Source of the DNA: Deltaproteobacteria bacterium
Lineage (GTDB): Bacteria > Desulfobacterota > Binatia > UBA1149 > CAITLU01
Assembly (NCBI GenBank): GCA_016218925.1
Contig: JACRCR010000129.1
Span: 1-49,398, forward strand
Length of the DNA: 49,398 nucleotides
Direction: 5' to 3'
Position numbers and translations under genes: made by a program. A model generated the notes under the pieces. That model searched no databases. It was given only the letters and a program-made list of their open reading frames with translations, and was not told the DNA's origin. Shown piece after piece: positions 35,393 to 44,290 of this stretch (its first letter is position 1; every line of letters starts with the position of its first letter).

Positions 35393-35820
35393 CCTCGGGC
35401 ACCGAATATCCCGACCGCCCGCGCGTGGCGGTCGGTGTGGTCGTGGTGCACGAGGGGCGCGTGCTGCTGGTCGAGCGCGCCAAGCCGCCGTCGCTCGCGC
35501 AGTGGGCGGTGCCGGGCGGCAGCGTCGAACTCGGCGAGACGCTCGCGCAGGCGGCCGAGCGCGAGGTGCTCGAGGAAACCGGCGTGGTGGTGCGCGCGGG
35601 TCGCGTCGTGCACGTCTTCGACGGCATCACGCGCGACGACGCAGGCCAGGTGCGTTTCCACTACGTGATAGTGGATCTGGCGGCCGAGTACGTGAGCGGT
35701 CAGGTGAGCGCAGCCGATGACGTGAGCGGCGCTGGGTGGTTCGCCCGCGATGAGATCGAACGGCTACGGCTGAGCGATGCCACCCGGATGGTGCTGCGCG
35801 ATCTCGTCGGGTTTCTGTGA
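35389..35820 (+). CDS. Nudix hydrolase
   Basis: A 143-residue protein with a perfect Nudix box, GGSVELGETLAQAAEREV then LEETGV (G-x5-E-x7-REV-x-EE-x-G-V), on the ADP-ribose/NUDT1-like core VAVGVVVVHEGRVLLVER. The TTG at 35389 overlaps the acyl-CoA dehydrogenase stop (TTGA) with AAGAG before it; an internal GTG near 35426 would start inside the first strand. Likely cleans up nucleoside diphosphate compounds; substrate unknown. Confidence 0.88.
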   Translation: MTSGTEYPDRPRVAVGVVVVHEGRVLLVERAKPPSLAQWAVPGGSVELGETLAQAAEREVLEETGVVVRAGRVVHVFDGITRDDAGQVRFHYVIVDLAAEYVSGQVSAADDVSGAGWFARDEIERLRLSDATRMVLRDLVGFL

Positions 35821-35879
35821 CGCGGGTCTTGTCGGGGCCGGCGCGAGCGACGTGACCGGCCGGGCGCGAGGCTGCGACC

Positions 35880-36015
35880 GAGCGAGATCGTGACTCGACA
35901 CGCACTCCAGGCACGGCGGCGCCGCCGAGCCAGTTCGCGACTCGACACATCGACCGGGCGCGGCGCGGCTGCCGAGCCAAGTCGTGACTCGACACGCGAA
36001 CCGGGCGCGACTAGT
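35880..36015. repeat. 47-bp intergenic tandem repeat, about three copies
   Basis: Copies start at 35880, 35927 and 35974, exactly 47 nt apart. Each begins GAGC(C/G)A, then a TCG(T/C)GACTCGACAC block, then a GC-rich half (near ACCGGGCGCGGCGCGGCTGCC in copy 2). A partial fourth copy may precede them from about 35845. The array ends about 17 nt before the next gene, so it may contribute to its leader or promoter. Confidence 0.75.
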
Positions 36016-36031
36016 CTCGCCGGCTGGTACC

Positions 36032-37333
36032 ATGGTGAAGACATCCCGACTCGTCGAAGTTCCCCCGCGTTCTCTCGCAGTGATGATGGCCTCGGTTTTC
36101 GCGCTCGCGGCGTGCGCCGCCTCGCGGCCACCCGGCGGACCCTCGCCGGGCGCATCTTCGCCCGCCGTGTCCACCTCGGTCGTCGCCGCAGATTTCGCCG
36201 ATCTCTCGGTGCTGCGGCTGCGGCTGCGCAACGTTCCGGCGCAGGCTTGGCGCCTGGTCGAGCCGCACTGGACGCGGGTGCCCGAGTATCAGCGCGGCGC
36301 GGTGCAGGCGGCCCTGCTGGAAATGTTCGACGACAAGAAACTGCTCCCATCGGCCTCGAATCGTCTGGCGGCTGCAATCGCGGCCGATCCCGCTCTGGCC
36401 GCGCAGGCCCTGACGTGGCTGCGCTCGCCGCTGGCCTCGGAAATCAAGTTCGTCGAAGCAACTGCCTCGCGCGGCGATCTTGACCGCCGCGATTCCTTCC
36501 TCGAGAAGTTCGCGCAGATCAGCGACGACGGCGGCCCCGAGGTGCGCATGTCGCGCATTCGCGCGCTGGCCGAGGCGACCGACGCCGTCGAAACCACGCT
36601 CGACGTGACCCAGGCGGTCGGCGTGGCCGCTGCCGGCCTCGTCAACGCGTCGATCCCTTCTCCGGGCCGGCTCGCGCAGTCCGCGCTCGAAGCCGCCGTG
36701 CGTCGCGAGCGCGCGGTTCCGCAGGTCGCAAAGACCTACGAGCCGGTGGTGCTCGCCGCGCTGCTCTACCGTTATCGCGATCTGTCGCTCGACGAACTCG
36801 ACGAGTACGTCGCTTTCGCGCGCAGCGATGCCGGACGCTGGTATCACCGCGTGGTCATCGATGCCGTGCTTGCTGCGGTCGAAGTCGCAGGCAAGGACGT
36901 TGGCGAGGCCGATCTGCTCGCCAAGTCCGGCGCTCGCCCGGTCTTCGACCCCGAGGAAGCACTGATGTCGCTGCCGTCGGGGCGCCGCGTGCGAGTGCTT
37001 GGAATGACCGGCGTCGAGGTGGACGCCAAGCCCGCGGTGATCTTGCGCTACGAGACTTTCCTCACGCTCGAGGATGCCGTTGCGGTGCGAAAAGAGGCCG
37101 GTGAGGTCTGGGAGCGGGTGCGCGGCGACATCGAGAACGCCGGCAGCGGTGCGGTTGTGCTGCAGGCTACCGGTTCGGTAGACGGCTGGGTGTTCCCATC
37201 AGCGTCCACGCGCAGCTTCGCGTGGCGGCGTGAGCACGACGGTGCGTGGAAACTGATGCCGGCCGCGCCGCCGGGAGAAGGGGGCGCCCTCGAAGGCGTG
37301 AGGCGCGAGACGCTGTGGAGCGTGCCGCCGTAG
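36032..37333 (+). CDS. Lipoprotein with DUF2059-like domain, unknown function
   Basis: A 433-residue protein with lipobox ALAAC and a helical body. The segment LSLDELDEYVAFARSDAGRWY resembles the core of DUF2059 proteins (here quoted by its parts LDELDEYVAF and SDAGRWY). The C-terminal third is beta-rich. I chose the ATG at 36032, although 36083 (MMASVFALAAC) would give a tighter signal peptide. No ribosome-binding site is clear at either. Its role is unknown. Confidence 0.72.
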   Translation: MVKTSRLVEVPPRSLAVMMASVFALAACAASRPPGGPSPGASSPAVSTSVVAADFADLSVLRLRLRNVPAQAWRLVEPHWTRVPEYQRGAVQAALLEMFDDKKLLPSASNRLAAAIAADPALAAQALTWLRSPLASEIKFVEATASRGDLDRRDSFLEKFAQISDDGGPEVRMSRIRALAEATDAVETTLDVTQAVGVAAAGLVNASIPSPGRLAQSALEAAVRRERAVPQVAKTYEPVVLAALLYRYRDLSLDELDEYVAFARSDAGRWYHRVVIDAVLAAVEVAGKDVGEADLLAKSGARPVFDPEEALMSLPSGRRVRVLGMTGVEVDAKPAVILRYETFLTLEDAVAVRKEAGEVWERVRGDIENAGSGAVVLQATGSVDGWVFPSASTRSFAWRREHDGAWKLMPAAPPGEGGALEGVRRETLWSVPP

Positions 37334-37351
37334 CGGCGACCCCCGCGAGAA

Positions 37352-37404
37352 GATCGGCCTGCGGCGCTGGCCAACGACCCAGCGCACGAATCTTCGAGCC
37401 GATC
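37352..37404. terminator. Possible shared terminator between convergent genes
   Basis: Two nested stems, outer GATCGGC/GCCGATC and inner GCGCTGG/CCAGCGC, lie in the 95-nt gap between the DUF2059-like gene and the LOG-family gene, which face each other. No T-tract. Confidence 0.35.
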
Positions 37405-37428
37405 GGTCCTTCGCGCGAAACAATCGGA

Positions 37429-38031
37429 TCAGGTCTCGACCTTGTCGAGGATCGGCGTGCCGGGCGCCGGCCGGTAGGCCTGCATCTGATCGAGCAGGTC
37501 GGCCGCGGATCGCGCCACCAATACTGCCGCGCGGTGTTTGGGCTTCAGGAAGCCTTCGGCCACCGCACGGTCCAGCAACGCCAGCAACTCGTCATAGTAG
37601 CCGGCGACGTCGAGAAGTCCGCAGGGCTTGGCGTGAAGGCCGAGTTGTCGCCAGGTGAGGATCTCGAAGAACTCCTCGAAGGTGCCGATGCCGCCCGGCA
37701 TCGCAACGAATCCGTCGGAAAGCTCCGCCATCAGTGCCTTGCGCGAGTGCATCGAGTCGACAACGCGAAGGTCGTCGATGCCTTGGTGGGCCAGTTCCTT
37801 GTCGGCCAGTCCGCGCGGGATGATGCCGGTAACGCGCACCCCGTGACCGAGCGCCGCGTCGGCAACGACGCCCATGAGCCCGACGTTGCCGCCGCCGTAG
37901 ACCATCTCGATGCCGCGCCGGCCCAGCTCCGCCGCCAGTTCCTGCGCCGCCGCCACGTAGTCGGCGCGCGCGCCGCGGCTGGAGCCGCAGAAGATGCAGA
38001 CGCGGCGAAGTGGGGCAGGGGTTTCTAACAC
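37429..38031 (-). CDS. LOG-family protein (TIGR00730-type Rossmann fold)
   Basis: A 200-residue protein related to cytokinin riboside 5'-monophosphate phosphoribohydrolases. Motifs: VCIFCGSSRGA, MVYGGGNVGLMGVVADAAL, SMHSRKALMAELSDGFVAMPGG (in part) and PGGIGTFEEFFEILTW, which carries the PGGxGTxxE signature. The family releases the base from nucleoside monophosphates. The GTG at 38031 gives the usual family length; a longer frame to 38115 adds 28 non-conserved residues. Confidence 0.88.
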   Translation of the reverse strand: MLETPAPLRRVCIFCGSSRGARADYVAAAQELAAELGRRGIEMVYGGGNVGLMGVVADAALGHGVRVTGIIPRGLADKELAHQGIDDLRVVDSMHSRKALMAELSDGFVAMPGGIGTFEEFFEILTWRQLGLHAKPCGLLDVAGYYDELLALLDRAVAEGFLKPKHRAAVLVARSAADLLDQMQAYRPAPGTPILDKVET

Positions 38032-38148
38032 GGCAAAGTTCGGCGATCCCGGGTCACGCGCGGGCGCGTGTCTTCGGGCGCGCTCTTTACTGTGGGCATC
38101 GCGGCTCGGAATCAACTGCGCGCGTGGCGCTGCGGCGCGGGCTCCGCC

Positions 38149-40128
38149 TTACTCAACCGGACACTTCAAGCTCAGCGGCCGCCCCACCGCCTTCTTCAGA
38201 ATCCCCAGCGCGTCTGCTGTCGTGATCGTACCGCTGCCGTCCACGTCGCACACGCGCGGGTGGCAGCCAAGTTGCCCGACCGCGGCCCTGAGCGCGAACA
38301 GCGCATCGCTCGCCATGGGCAGGTGGCCGGTGGAGAGGGTCGGTTTGCCGCAGGGCACCAGCTCGCAAAGCGCATCGCAATAGTCGCCGGGAACGAACGC
38401 GTCGTCTCCGTCGTCGCACTGCTCGTAAGGCTGCATGACGCTGTCGCCGCAGGGAAGGGCGTCACACGGCTCCCCGCTGCGGCAGATCTTCACGAGTCCG
38501 TCGAGACGCACGGCCGCCGGGCCGGTGATTCCCGAGGCGCTGTCGATCGACGAGGACAGACTGCGCGGCACGCACGCGAGCGCCACGACCTCTGGCGCCG
38601 AAGCGTCCGACACGCATATGCCGTCGCCGCAGTCCAGGTTGCTGGAGCACGGTGTGAGAGTGGTAGTGCAATACCTGCCCAGCGGCGACGCAGCGCCGGT
38701 ACGAGCGATTCTCGGTTCGAAGCAGCGACGTAGCTCCACCTCGCAGATGCCGGCGCTGTTGGCGGCGCAGGTCGCGTCGTCGGTGCACGCGCGAAATGTC
38801 TGCAACGAGCAGTGCCCGATCAAAGTCTGCGCGCACTCTTCGGTCTGCTGCGTGCCGCACAGGAACCCGTCGGCGCTGCAATCGTTCGGCTTGCCCTGGG
38901 GGCTGTTGTACTCGGCTCCCGTTCCGGCGCCGACTTCACACTCCTGCCCCTGCGGGCAGTCGCCGCTGTCGAAGCACGGCCGGGAGGGATCGTTGTCGCA
39001 GAATCCGCAGTGGCACCAGAAGCCGCATGACACCGGTTGCTCGGGCGCCTCGGCGCAGACGCCGTTGCCCGAGCACTGTGCGTCCTGCGTGCAGGCCGCG
39101 GTCGGATCTCCCGTGCAACGCCTGCAATCCGCGTTGCTGCTGCACGCGACGCCGGTGTCGAGGCACTTGCCGGTGCCGCCGAGCGGGTTCGATGTGAACG
39201 GGAAGCTCTTGCACGGGAGGTTGGCCGTCCTGGTGCTCGTCGCGGTCGTTACTTCGAGCCGAACCGCCGGCCCGGCTCCGAGCAGGGCCCACTGTGGGGA
39301 AGGTGCGCAGTCGTGAGAGGCGCCACCGAACCGCGTGCTGACGGCTTCGACCGTGCACACCGCGCCGGGCGTCTGACCCCCTTCACAGAGGAATTGTTCG
39401 CCGGGTTTCGGATCCTGGGCGGGGGATCCGCAACGCGGACAAGCCGCGCCCAGCGCCTCACCGAGCAGCATACGCCAACGCATGTTCACCTCGACGGACA
39501 AACTGCCGTCCGAGGTATTCACCGTGCCGGCGAACGGACCGTCGAAGTAGCCCACGACGCACGTCTGTATTCCACCGGCGTCCAGCGCTAGCGGCGGGCC
39601 GAAGGTGTGCGCGCAGCGGCCGTTGCCCGGGCAGTCTGCGTCACTGTTGCACTCGGTCAGTGTGGTCAGGCAGCGACGCCGGTGCGTGGGGCCGGTGATC
39701 TCGCAGGTCGTATCGGCGTTGCAATCGCAGGTCGGCTCACAGTTGGCGCCCGCGCAATCGCCGTCGGCTCCGCATTCTGCGCCATCGTCCGTGCAACGTT
39801 TCAGAACTCGAAAGCCGATCGAGGGTCCGCTGTAGAGGGGCGATTGGTGCGCGAGCCCGGTCGAACCGAGATCCAGCAGACCGCTGCGCAGCGTGAACGT
39901 ACCGCCGGTGCAACCCGGGTTCGACGACGCGTTGGTCGCAGAGCCGTGACTCGTTGCGGCGGTGGCGGAGGCGCCCCCGGACGCCGCTGCGTCGTTCTCG
40001 TCTTGCGACCGATCGAGCGACGATTCAGCAGTGGCAGCTGCGCCGTGCAGGATGCAGGCCGTCAGCGCCAGTACCGCCCATGTTGCCAGTCTGCTGCCTC
40101 TCCACCGAGAATCGCGCTGCGCCCGCAA
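38149..40128 (-). CDS. Secreted cysteine-rich protein with dockerin-like tail (paralogue 2)
   Basis: A 659-residue exported protein: hydrophobic leader (WAVLALTACILHGAAATA), many short cysteine-rich segments of the type CTDDGAECGADGDCAG, and a block CPRCGSPAQDPKPGEQF shared with the neighbour. The C-terminus has two F-hand-like segments, ASDALFALRAAVGQ (no calcium loop) and CDVDGSGTITTADALGILKK (calcium-loop residues D-V-D-G-S-G-T), as in a dockerin. Such tails often mediate protein docking or surface attachment. The TTG start at 40128 has GGAG 7 nt upstream, overlapping the stop of the upstream paralogue 4 nt away. Function unknown; probably surface or secreted. Confidence 0.8.
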   Translation of the reverse strand: MRAQRDSRWRGSRLATWAVLALTACILHGAAATAESSLDRSQDENDAAASGGASATAATSHGSATNASSNPGCTGGTFTLRSGLLDLGSTGLAHQSPLYSGPSIGFRVLKRCTDDGAECGADGDCAGANCEPTCDCNADTTCEITGPTHRRRCLTTLTECNSDADCPGNGRCAHTFGPPLALDAGGIQTCVVGYFDGPFAGTVNTSDGSLSVEVNMRWRMLLGEALGAACPRCGSPAQDPKPGEQFLCEGGQTPGAVCTVEAVSTRFGGASHDCAPSPQWALLGAGPAVRLEVTTATSTRTANLPCKSFPFTSNPLGGTGKCLDTGVACSSNADCRRCTGDPTAACTQDAQCSGNGVCAEAPEQPVSCGFWCHCGFCDNDPSRPCFDSGDCPQGQECEVGAGTGAEYNSPQGKPNDCSADGFLCGTQQTEECAQTLIGHCSLQTFRACTDDATCAANSAGICEVELRRCFEPRIARTGAASPLGRYCTTTLTPCSSNLDCGDGICVSDASAPEVVALACVPRSLSSSIDSASGITGPAAVRLDGLVKICRSGEPCDALPCGDSVMQPYEQCDDGDDAFVPGDYCDALCELVPCGKPTLSTGHLPMASDALFALRAAVGQLGCHPRVCDVDGSGTITTADALGILKKAVGRPLSLKCPVE

Positions 40129-40132
40129 GGGT

Positions 40133-42055
40133 TCACTCCACGGGGCAGTTCAAGGCTATTTCCAATCCAACCGCCTTGTTCAGTATCGTCAGCGCGTCGG
40201 TAGCCATCACCGCACCGCTGTCGTCGGCGTCGCACACGCGCAGGTCGCAGGAGACCTGACCCACGGCGGCGCGCAGCGCGTACTGCGCATCGCTTGCGGT
40301 GGGCGTCCGGCCGGCCGAGTTGGTCGGCTTGCCGCACGGCACCAGCTTGCAGAAGTCATCGCAGTAGTCGCCGGGGGCGAACGCCGCGTCTCCGTCGTCG
40401 CACCACTCTCCGTACTCTGCGATTCCATTGCCGCAGATCGGGACAGGGATGATCTCCTGGCAGGTATCTCCTTCGCGACAGATCTTCAGGAATCCGCCCA
40501 GACTGATGGCGGCGGGACCGGTAATTCCGTACGCGGAGTTTACGGCCGCCGAGGAACTCTGCGGCATGCACGCCAGCGCTACGGTCTCGAGTGCTGAGGA
40601 GTCCGGCACGCAGGCCGCGTCGCCGCAGTCACCGTTGGTGGTGCACTGGGCCAGAGTAGTGCTGCAGTAGCTGCCGAGTGGAGAGGGCGCCCCGGTGCGC
40701 GTCATCCGCGGTTCGAAGCAGGCGTGGCGGTCGAACACGCAGGTACCGGCGTTGCCCGCAGGGCACGGCGCGTCGTCGCTGCACGCGCGATAGCTCTGCA
40801 AGGAACAGTGGCCGATCAGGGTATGGGCGCACGTCTCGGTTTCCTGCGTTCCGCAGATGAACCTGTCGCCGCTACAGTCGTTTGGTTTTTGCTGGGGGGA
40901 GTTCGGCGCGGTTCCGACTCCGCCGCCGGCCCGACAGGTCTGGCGCTGCGGGCAGTCGCTGCTGTCAAAGCAGGGCAGTGCCGGGTCGTCGTCGCAGAAG
41001 CCGCAATGGCACCAGTAGCCGCAGGAAATCGGCTGGTCGGGGGCTTCGGCGCAGGCTCCTTTTCCCGCGCACTCGCCGTCGCCCGTGCACGGGGTGGCCG
41101 GATCGCCGGTGCAACGCATGCAGTCGGCGTTGCTGGAACACTCGACATTGTTGTCGATGCACTTGCCGGTGCCGCTGAGTGGGTTGGACGTGAACGAGAA
41201 GTTCTTGCAGGGAACCTGAGCGGTTCTGGTGGTGGTCCCGGTGGTGAGGTCACCAAGGCGCAGCACTACGCCGGGTCCGGTGATGTTGCTCCCCAGGGTC
41301 GGGGCGCAGTCGTGCGAGACGCCGCCGAACTCGGGGCTCACACCCTCGACGGCGCAGGCCGCGCCGGGAGTCTGACCGCCCTCGCAGGTGAAATGCTCAC
41401 CGGGTTTCGGGTTCTGGGCAGGGGATCCACAACGCGGACAAGGCCGGTCGATCAACTCACCAAGGTGCAGGCGCCAGCGCAGGTTCACCTGCGCGGCCAG
41501 GACGCCGGTCGAAGTGTCCACCGTGCCGGTAAGCGGGGTCTCGAAATGCATCATGCTGCATGTGGGCGTCCCACCGGCGGACAGCGGCAGTGGCGGACCG
41601 AACGTGTAGACGCAGGGAACGTTTGGCGGGCAGTCGGCGTTGTCGGTGCAGGTGGCCAGCGTGGTCAGGCAGCGCGACTGCTGCGTGGGGCCGGTGATTT
41701 CGCAGGTCGTATCGTCGTTGCAGTCGCAGGTGGGCTGGCACTGGCCGTTGCCACAGTCATCGTTGGTGTTGCATACAGCGTCGTTGTCGGTGCAGCGCTG
41801 CAACACCTGGAACCCGATCGAGGGTCCGGTGTAGAGGCGCGACGGGTGCGAAATCCGGGTCCAGCCAAGATCCATCAGCCCGTTGCCGAGCGTGAACGTG
41901 CCGCCGGTACAGCGGGGGCTCGACGCCTCCGATACGACAGCGCCGATCGCGGCGTTGGCGAGCAAGGCTGTCAGCACCACGATCGACGCCAGCCCGACGC
42001 CGCGCGAAAAGAGGTTGCCATCTGCCGAGCCGATTCGTTTGCGCGCAGTCTTCAT
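40133..42055 (-). CDS. Secreted cysteine-rich protein with dockerin-like tail (paralogue 1)
   Basis: A 640-residue paralogue of the next gene, with the same order of segments: signal peptide, CTGGTFTLGNGLMDLG start of the mature part, cysteine-rich units (CTDNDAVCNTNDDCGN), CPRCGSPAQNPKPGEHF, CGYWCHCGFCDDDP, and a dockerin-like end (QYALRAAVGQ, then CDADDSGAVMATDALTILNK). GGAGG precedes the ATG at 42055. The two lie 4 nt apart and are a tandem duplication. The cysteines suggest a disulfide-rich extracellular fold. Confidence 0.82.
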   Translation of the reverse strand: MKTARKRIGSADGNLFSRGVGLASIVVLTALLANAAIGAVVSEASSPRCTGGTFTLGNGLMDLGWTRISHPSRLYTGPSIGFQVLQRCTDNDAVCNTNDDCGNGQCQPTCDCNDDTTCEITGPTQQSRCLTTLATCTDNADCPPNVPCVYTFGPPLPLSAGGTPTCSMMHFETPLTGTVDTSTGVLAAQVNLRWRLHLGELIDRPCPRCGSPAQNPKPGEHFTCEGGQTPGAACAVEGVSPEFGGVSHDCAPTLGSNITGPGVVLRLGDLTTGTTTRTAQVPCKNFSFTSNPLSGTGKCIDNNVECSSNADCMRCTGDPATPCTGDGECAGKGACAEAPDQPISCGYWCHCGFCDDDPALPCFDSSDCPQRQTCRAGGGVGTAPNSPQQKPNDCSGDRFICGTQETETCAHTLIGHCSLQSYRACSDDAPCPAGNAGTCVFDRHACFEPRMTRTGAPSPLGSYCSTTLAQCTTNGDCGDAACVPDSSALETVALACMPQSSSAAVNSAYGITGPAAISLGGFLKICREGDTCQEIIPVPICGNGIAEYGEWCDDGDAAFAPGDYCDDFCKLVPCGKPTNSAGRTPTASDAQYALRAAVGQVSCDLRVCDADDSGAVMATDALTILNKAVGLEIALNCPVE

Positions 42056-42385
42056 GATCTTTGACCTCCGGCGATCCGAGAAAGCCGGCGGTGGGGCCGG
42101 CGGATCCGTGACCTTGCGAGCGGTTTGCCCCGTGGATCGAGGGCGGAGAGCGCGCCGTGAGCCACCGCGCGTCTCGAGACCCTCATTCGTGCTGATGATG
42201 CACTGCCCCGGCCTCCAATAGAAGGCGCGAATCGCGTGTCGAGGTTGTTCGTGGCCGCCGAGGTGTGATGCATTTCACTCACGAGCGTCGGCCCATGGCC
42301 AGGTCCTCGCGCCGAATAGGCGACCTCTCGCCGCGCGGGTGGAAGGAGCTCTCCTCGGAAGCCAGGAAGTCCGGCCCGACGCCTT
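42056..42385. other. 330-nt upstream region of the cysteine-rich gene pair
   Basis: No gene is supported. On the minus strand TGGCTCACGGCGCGCT (42149-42164) has correctly spaced GG and GC doublets but lacks the TT of TTGC, so it is only a weak sigma-54-like match. GGAGG before 42055 is clear. Confidence 0.4.
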
Positions 42386-43780
42386 CTACGACCGCCGCTG
42401 CCGCGCCGCGTACCTCGCGACGGTCACGCGCGAGACTCCGAGCATCTGTGCGGCCGCGCTCTGATTGCCCTGGGCGCGTTTGATCGCCTCGGCGATGGTC
42501 GATTCCTGGAGTTCGTGCATGGTCGGCAGCGGGTAGGGATAGCGCAGCGTGCGCTCGCGAGATACCGGCGTCTTGCCTTGCGCTCGCTGCGCGCCGGCTT
42601 TGATCCGCTCGAGGAACAGACGCGTCGACATCACTCCCGACTCGTGCTGAGCGACCGCGTCGAACACGATCGCCCGCAGTTCGCGGACGTTGCCCGGGAA
42701 GTCGTAGTTGGCCAGGTACACATAGAGTTCCGGAGGCACAGTCGGCTTGGTCTTGCGGAGATCGACGGCGGCCTGTTCGAGGAACCGATCGACCAGCAGC
42801 GGCAGATCGCCGAGACGATCGCGCAGCGGCGGAACCTTGACGTGGTAGGAGGCCAATCGGTAGTAGAGGTCTTCGCGCAGGCACGAGACGTCTCGATTGG
42901 TGGCTGCGACGATCCGTGCACGCAGCGGGCGGTAGCGGTCATCTCCGAGGCTCAGATATTCGTTCTCCTGCAATACCCTCAGCAGCTTTACCTGCGACGC
43001 ATCCGACAGATCGCCGATCTCGTCGAGAAACAGGATCCCGGTGCCCGCGGCTTCGGCCAGACCCTTGCGCGGCGCCGTCGCACCGGTGAACGCTCCGGTC
43101 TTGTGGCCGAAGAGGGTGTCCGTGAACGTCGCATCGTCTACGCCGGCGACGTTGACGGCGACAAACGGTCCCGAACGCCCGCTGCACGAGTGCAACGCGC
43201 GGGCGACCAGCTCCTTGCCGGTACCGGTCTCTCCCGACACCAGCACCGGCTGGGAGCTGTGGGCGATCGCTTCGAGATAGCCGAACATTCGCAGCATCGC
43301 CGGGTCGGCCGTGATGATGTCGCCAAAGCACTCGGGGTGCCGGAGTTTCTCCTCGAAGAACTGCTCGCGAAGCCGGTCGCACTCGTAGCGCAGTGCGCCT
43401 TCCTCGAGCGCGCGACGCACGGTGGCGACCAGGGGATCACGCGACAACGGTTTGGTGACGTAGTCGACGGCACCCATCTTCATGCAGGCCACCACCGTGG
43501 AGACGTCGGCGTCGGCGGTGGCGACGATGACCGGCAGGCCGGGATGCTGCTTGGAGACCAGTTTGAGCAGATCGATACCGCCGAGGTGCGGCATCACCAG
43601 GTCGACCAGCATCAGGGAGACCTGGTTCTTTTCGAGCAGGTCGGCCACCAGCCGGCTGTCCGAGCAGGTCATCACCGGCCCCAACCCCTCGGCTTCGAGG
43701 GTGCGGCTGATCACGGCGAGCACGCCTTCCTCGTCGTCCACGGCCAGAATGCCGCCGATCGGTCGGCGCGCGTCCGTCAT
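42386..43780 (-). CDS. NtrC-family sigma-54-dependent response regulator
   Basis: A 464-residue activator: receiver domain (about 9-122; phospho-acceptor Asp60 in LMLVDLVMPH, switch Lys110), AAA+ domain with Walker A GETGTGKE (183-190), sigma-54-contact loop GAFTGA (229-234) and Walker B GILFLDEIGD (248-257), and a C-terminal Fis-type HTH (AIKRAQGNQSAAAQMLGVSR core NQSAAAQMLGVSRVT). It activates sigma-54 promoters after phosphorylation. No kinase gene abuts it, but a hybrid kinase lies at 45946. The ATG at 43780 follows GAGACC; an upstream extension to 43834 is unlikely. The strong -24/-12 promoters of the cytochrome cluster are natural candidate targets (inference). Confidence 0.92.
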   Translation of the reverse strand: MTDARRPIGGILAVDDEEGVLAVISRTLEAEGLGPVMTCSDSRLVADLLEKNQVSLMLVDLVMPHLGGIDLLKLVSKQHPGLPVIVATADADVSTVVACMKMGAVDYVTKPLSRDPLVATVRRALEEGALRYECDRLREQFFEEKLRHPECFGDIITADPAMLRMFGYLEAIAHSSQPVLVSGETGTGKELVARALHSCSGRSGPFVAVNVAGVDDATFTDTLFGHKTGAFTGATAPRKGLAEAAGTGILFLDEIGDLSDASQVKLLRVLQENEYLSLGDDRYRPLRARIVAATNRDVSCLREDLYYRLASYHVKVPPLRDRLGDLPLLVDRFLEQAAVDLRKTKPTVPPELYVYLANYDFPGNVRELRAIVFDAVAQHESGVMSTRLFLERIKAGAQRAQGKTPVSRERTLRYPYPLPTMHELQESTIAEAIKRAQGNQSAAAQMLGVSRVTVARYAARQRRS

Positions 43781-44290
43781 GCTGGTCTCGCGGCGCTGGT
43801 ATCGAGCATGTAATCGGGGCGATCCGCCAAGCAACGGCGCGTCGGCATCGGTTCGCTGCGGTCATCTTGCCCAAGAAGCCACACGGCGGCAACGCGTCAC
43901 GCGACCGCTGCAACTTTGCTCATCATAGAAACCCGAGCATCGGCGGACGCGCGCGCCGACCCACGCAAAGAAATGCTACAGACCGGGCTCGCGAGGCCGC
44001 GAAAGCATCGTGCTGCCGGCGGCTTACGCCGCCGATACGAGACCAGTGGAGTGTATCGCAAAGTGCACCCCTTGGCGCCGGTCCCAGCGGCCGCGTCGTG
44101 CGCAACCTGCAACGAGATCAACGCGTTACGCGGACTCGTCGCGACCGGCATTCGGCTTGCTTCCTACCGTGCGGGAATCGGTATGTCAGGCGACCGAATC
44201 GGGGAAGCGACATTGAACATCGGCGAAGCAAGCCCGGCAGGATCAGCGCTGCAAGCACGGCGGCGCGGAGCCGCGGATGGAGGAAGAGTC
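43781..44290. other. 510-nt gap between the sigma-54 activator and tad genes
   Basis: No gene is supported. It holds a 7-bp stem with a 4-nt loop at 44017-44034 (CGGCGGC/GCCGCCG), an inverted pair CGATAC/GTATCG at 44034-44059, and a candidate sigma-54 promoter at 44146-44161. I saw no convincing riboswitch. Confidence 0.5.
44146..44161 (+). promoter_or_regulatory. Candidate sigma-54 promoter of the TadE/TadG pair
   Basis: CGGCATTCGGCTTGCT keeps GG at -24, GC at -12 and TTGCT exactly, with correct spacing; three outer -24 positions deviate from TGGCACG. It lies about 120 nt before the TadE-like gene and next to an activator gene. Confidence 0.4.

Noticed and set aside
42149-42164. Sigma-54 promoter before the cysteine-rich gene pair
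   Set aside because: GG and GC doublets are spaced correctly, but the TT of TTGC is GC here; such matches are expected by chance in high-G+C sequence.
43950-44080. Possible cyclic-di-GMP riboswitch (an ACGCAAAG stretch followed by CCGGGCT)
   Set aside because: The conserved GCAAACC and the pairing region of the GEMM motif are missing and the order does not fit.
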